Source: Terrisporobacter sp.
GTDB lineage: Bacteria; Bacillota_A; Clostridia; Peptostreptococcales; Peptostreptococcaceae
Assembly: GCA_029851945.1 (NCBI GenBank)
Contig: JARKUZ010000068.1
Location: 1-8,961, forward strand
DNA length: 8,961 nucleotides
Direction: 5' to 3'
In this document: positions 6,581-8,961 of the stretch, piece after piece
How positions within the stretch are numbered: position 1 is the first letter of the stretch
How the letters are laid out: each line of letters starts with the position of its first letter
Program-made: the position numbers and the translations under genes
The notes under the pieces: generated by a model
The model's input: only the letters and a program-made list of their open reading frames with translations
The model's database searches: none
What the model was told of the DNA's origin: nothing

Positions 6581-8617
6581 ATGAAAAAGAAGAAATTAGC
6601 AACATTATTAATTACAACTTTATTATTAGTTAATGAGAGTGCTGTAGCATTGGCTGAGGTAAATGAAAGTATTAATGAGGTAGAAGAAAGTATAATATTA
6701 GATGATCAGAATTCTGATATTGAAAGTAGTGAAGACTGTGATTTAGTAATAGAGAATTTCACACAGGAAAATTCAAGTGAGGAAGTAAAAGATGATTTAG
6801 AAGATAATACAGCAAGTGAAGAAAATACAAATAGTTATTTAAATGAAGAAACAGTTCAAGATGAAAATTTAAGTTATGAAGAAGATAAGAATGTAATTTC
6901 TGAAGAAGATATAGTTAAAGATGAAACTAATGAAATAGAAACAAATATAGATAATATAGAATCTTATAAAAATGAAAATTCAACAAAAGGAACTGCAAAA
7001 AATATATTATTAAATGTAAGTAATACTTTTTCTATTAAAGAGGCATATGAAGAAATGTGGGCTAAATTTACATTACCTAGTGATGGGTATATAACTATAA
7101 ATTTAGATAAAGTATTAATGGGACAATCGCAAGAAAAAAGAATAAATTTAATTCTTGAAAATGAATCAGGAAAGCAAGTATATCTTAATACTGATAGTGA
7201 ATATGGTGGAGATGATGGAGCAACAGTAAATAAGTGGACTATTGGATTAGCATCAGGAACTTATTACTTAAATTTACAATCAGCATTTTATATAAACTTA
7301 GGACAATATGATTTAAAATATAAAGTTGATTATGTAAAAGATAGTAATTTTGAAAAAGAAAAAAATGATACTATATATACTGCTAATGTTATAGAGCTTA
7401 ATAAAACATATAAGGGTATAATGAATGAAGAGGGAGGAAGTTGGACTTACGATCAAGGTGATTATTATGCAGTAGATATTAAGAATTCTAATTTTGCATT
7501 AAAAGTTAAGCATAGTATAGATTCAGAGTATATCTATTATATATATGACTCTTATGGTAATACTGTTGATTATATTTATGAAAATGAAATGGAATATGAA
7601 GATGGAGGTATATATAAGTATACTTTTAAAAATCTTGTATCTGGAAGATATTATATTAAGTTAGATTCTTATGGTTCTGTGGAAAAAGATCCATATGAAA
7701 TAACAATAAATGAAGCAAAAAATGGATGGGTAACTGAAGGAGGCAAAACTTATTATTATGATTTAGGTAAAAAAGTAATAGGTTTAGCAGCTATTGATGG
7801 TCAAACATACTATTTTGACAACTCTGGAGTTATGAAAACAGGATGGATATCTACAACAGGAAATTGGTATTACTTTAATCCTAATACAGGGGCTATGCAT
7901 AAAGGATGGTTAAAGTTAGGTGCAAGTTGGTATTATTTAGATTCGATAAGTGGAATAATGGTTACTGGCTCAGTTTATATAGGTGATGATTTATATTGCT
8001 TTAACAATGATGGAGTTATGCAAAGTAGTAAATGGTATAATGATTATGGAACATGGTACTATTTAAAATCATCAGGAGCTGCATATAAAGGATGGCTTAA
8101 AGAAGGTGGTCAATGGTATTATTTAGATGATTATTATGGATATATGGTAACAGGTGCTACTAATGTTAGAGGGGTAATGTACTTATTTAATGAATCAGGT
8201 GCTATGAATACATCTAGTGGCTGGAGAAAGATTTATGGAAGTTATTACTATGCTAATTCTAATGGTACATTAAAAACTGGATGGCTTAAAGATAGTGGAA
8301 ATTGGTATTATCTAGATAGTTATGGAATGATGGTCACTTATTCTTATAGAGTTAATGGTGTTACTTACTATTTTGGAAACGATGGAGCAATGAGAACAGG
8401 ATGGCAATATTTATATGCTAATAATTTTTATAGTAACTATTATTTTTATTTTGGAAATGATGGGGCAATGAGGACTGGATGGCATACTATTAATGGAGTA
8501 ACTTACTATTTCATAGAAAATTCTAATGATGCACCAACAGGTTCTATGGCAACTGGATGGTGGAGAATATATGGAGTTTGGTATTATTTTGATAGTAATG
8601 GTGAATTTATATATTAA
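6581..8617 (+). CDS. Secreted choline-binding-repeat surface protein with two PPC-like domains
   Basis: The protein has 678 residues. Signal peptide: KKKK (2-5), hydrophobic core 6-17, and ALA-type cleavage expected after Ala25. Residues 26 to about 137 are an Asp/Glu/Asn/Ser-rich, low-complexity, probably disordered linker. About 140-253 and 254-378 look like two PPC-type beta-sandwich domains (FTLPSDGYITI, GTYYLNL; then EKEKNDTIYTAN, GDYYAVDI, SGRYYIKLD). Residues 382-678 are about 14 tandem GW...WYY repeats of the CW-binding family, which in pneumococcal proteins bind phosphocholine on teichoic acids. No peptidase, amidase or other catalytic domain is visible, although PPC domains usually accompany secreted proteases; an adhesin or structural role is a guess. 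I chose ATG 6581, not 6575: GGGGG (6570-6574) is six bases from 6581 but abuts 6575. The gene has its own promoter and terminator. Similar repeats in clostridial toxins bind sugars, so the ligand is unproven. Confidence 0.92.
   Translation: MKKKKLATLLITTLLLVNESAVALAEVNESINEVEESIILDDQNSDIESSEDCDLVIENFTQENSSEEVKDDLEDNTASEENTNSYLNEETVQDENLSYEEDKNVISEEDIVKDETNEIETNIDNIESYKNENSTKGTAKNILLNVSNTFSIKEAYEEMWAKFTLPSDGYITINLDKVLMGQSQEKRINLILENESGKQVYLNTDSEYGGDDGATVNKWTIGLASGTYYLNLQSAFYINLGQYDLKYKVDYVKDSNFEKEKNDTIYTANVIELNKTYKGIMNEEGGSWTYDQGDYYAVDIKNSNFALKVKHSIDSEYIYYIYDSYGNTVDYIYENEMEYEDGGIYKYTFKNLVSGRYYIKLDSYGSVEKDPYEITINEAKNGWVTEGGKTYYYDLGKKVIGLAAIDGQTYYFDNSGVMKTGWISTTGNWYYFNPNTGAMHKGWLKLGASWYYLDSISGIMVTGSVYIGDDLYCFNNDGVMQSSKWYNDYGTWYYLKSSGAAYKGWLKEGGQWYYLDDYYGYMVTGATNVRGVMYLFNESGAMNTSSGWRKIYGSYYYANSNGTLKTGWLKDSGNWYYLDSYGMMVTYSYRVNGVTYYFGNDGAMRTGWQYLYANNFYSNYYFYFGNDGAMRTGWHTINGVTYYFIENSNDAPTGSMATGWWRIYGVWYYFDSNGEFIY
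7724..8614 (+). repeat. About 14 tandem cell-wall (choline)-binding repeats
   Basis: Residues 382-678 divide by eye into units of 19-26 residues starting at 382, 401, 421, 442, 463, 483, 504, 525, 546, 567, 587, 607, 633 and 659. The core pattern is GW-x(6)-WYY-(L/F)-x(3-6)-G-x-M-x-T. Units at 421, 442, 504, 567 and 659 have both Trp residues; those at 463, 525 and 587 are degenerate, with Y-x-F in place of WYY. In solved choline-binding modules the choline sits between aromatic residues of neighbouring units, so degenerate units would weaken some sites. The units at 607 and 633 carry about six extra residues each. Confidence 0.9.
7904..8476 (+). repeat. Three-fold higher-order repeat inside the binding domain
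   Basis: Three consecutive blocks of 62, 63 and 66 residues (442-503, 504-566, 567-632) each contain the same ordered trio: a GWLK...WYYLD...MVT unit, a degenerate Y-x-F unit ending G-(V/A)-M, and a third aromatic unit. The DNA copies have diverged, so this is an old triplication of a three-unit cassette rather than fresh slippage. Confidence 0.75.
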
Positions 8618-8636
8618 TAATTTAAAATAAAAAGTT

Positions 8637-8683
8637 ATACACAATATATGATGGATAAAAATCATTATATTGTGTATTTTTTT
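8637..8683 (+). terminator. Rho-independent terminator after the surface protein
   Basis: ATACACAATATA (8637-8648) pairs perfectly with TATATTGTGTAT (8666-8677). TGAT/ATCA (8649-8652 with 8661-8664) extends the stem past one bulged T, leaving loop GGATAAAA. Seven Ts occupy 8677-8683. It starts 20 bases after the stop codon and separates this gene from the rfbC unit. Confidence 0.92.
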
Positions 8684-8773
8684 ATAAACATAAAAATTAT
8701 ATAGAATTAATATAGGAAAATTAATTCAAAATTGATTGCTATATCTTTTTAGTTACTTAAGTGTTGTCAATTG

Positions 8774-8802
8774 TTTTATAATTGTATTAATTATGGTATA
8801 AT
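8774..8802 (+). promoter_or_regulatory. Probable promoter of the rfbC unit
   Basis: TGGTATAAT (8794-8802) is an extended -10 element. The best-placed -35 candidate is TTTTAT (8774-8779), 17 bases upstream and poor. A second TATAAT at 8777-8782 is an alternative. The 10-base inverted repeat TTTTATAATT (8774-8783) / AATTATAAAA (8800-8809) overlies the core promoter. A separate promoter is expected here because a strong terminator precedes it and rfbC follows. Confidence 0.5.
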
Positions 8803-8840
8803 TATAAAATATTTAATAGATATAATTAAGGAGTAAAGAG

Positions 8841-8961
8841 ATGGTTGAAGCAGGAAATTTTAAATTTATAGAAACTAAAATACCAGATTTATACATAGTT
8901 GAACCAAGAGTGTTTGGAGATGCTAGAGGATATTTTATGGAAAGTTATAATAAAGAGCATT
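8841..8961 (+). CDS. rfbC: dTDP-4-dehydrorhamnose 3,5-epimerase (RmlC), N-terminal fragment
   Basis: Only 40 codons and one base are in the window; the gene continues past the end. The fragment reads MVEAGNFKFIETKIPDLYIV, then EPRVFGDARGYFMESYNKEH. The ET-x-IPDLYIVEP and FGDARGYFMESY blocks are the highly conserved N-terminus of RmlC, a cupin-fold enzyme that epimerises dTDP-4-keto-6-deoxyglucose at C3 and C5, the third step to dTDP-L-rhamnose. TAAGGAG (8827-8833) lies seven bases before the ATG, a strong ribosome site. rfbD and rfbB would be expected downstream, out of view. The gene completes the link to rfbA, although the two are in different transcription units. Confidence 0.93.
   Translation, partial: MVEAGNFKFIETKIPDLYIVEPRVFGDARGYFMESYNKEH

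Noticed and set aside
7724..8614. Tandem DNA repeats as a CRISPR or minisatellite array
   Set aside because: The periodicity is at protein level, in frame, with diverged DNA and no identical repeats or unique spacers.
8411..8665. 84-codon open frame on the minus strand
   Set aside because: It overlaps the repeat region of the surface protein and its terminator; the Ile/Ser-rich translation mirrors the repeats.

Overview
The window comes from a very AT-rich, low-GC Gram-positive bacterium, most likely a Clostridium. The grounds are the codon use, strong AGGAGG-type ribosome binding sites, A/T-only intergenic regions, short rho-independent terminators and a secreted protein with many aromatic/glycine cell-wall-binding repeats. 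The species cannot be fixed from the sequence. Every recognisable gene lies on the + strand.

Layout. Bases 1-422 are the 3' end of a drug/metabolite-superfamily permease that resembles LicB choline permeases. A 246-base gap follows, with a promoter and a weak hairpin terminator. Next comes a compact six-gene surface-glycan unit (669-6403): a monotopic sugar-1-phosphate transferase that starts the lipid-linked chain, a rhamnosyltransferase-like GT2, RfbA (first enzyme of dTDP-L-rhamnose synthesis), a second GT2, a LicD-family phosphotransferase and a Wzx-type flippase. A strong terminator starts one base after the flippase stop codon. A separate single-gene unit (promoter about 6499, terminator 8637-8683) encodes a 678-residue secreted protein: signal peptide, acidic linker, two PPC-like beta domains and about 14 choline-binding-type repeats. 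A third unit opens with its own promoter and the first 40 codons of rfbC, which run off the end.

How the genes may work together (inference): the transferase and GTs build a short, probably rhamnose-containing lipid-linked oligosaccharide, the LicD protein adds a phospho-substituent (phosphocholine is the leading guess), and the flippase exports it. The LicB-like permease would supply choline. The repeat protein could dock on phosphocholine displayed at the surface. No Wzy polymerase or chain-length regulator is visible, and choline kinase, phosphocholine cytidylyltransferase, rfbB and rfbD are not in the window. The most interesting points are this LicB-LicD-choline-binding-protein grouping, the possible leader terminator before the glycan operon, and the 62-66-residue higher-order repeat in the surface protein.
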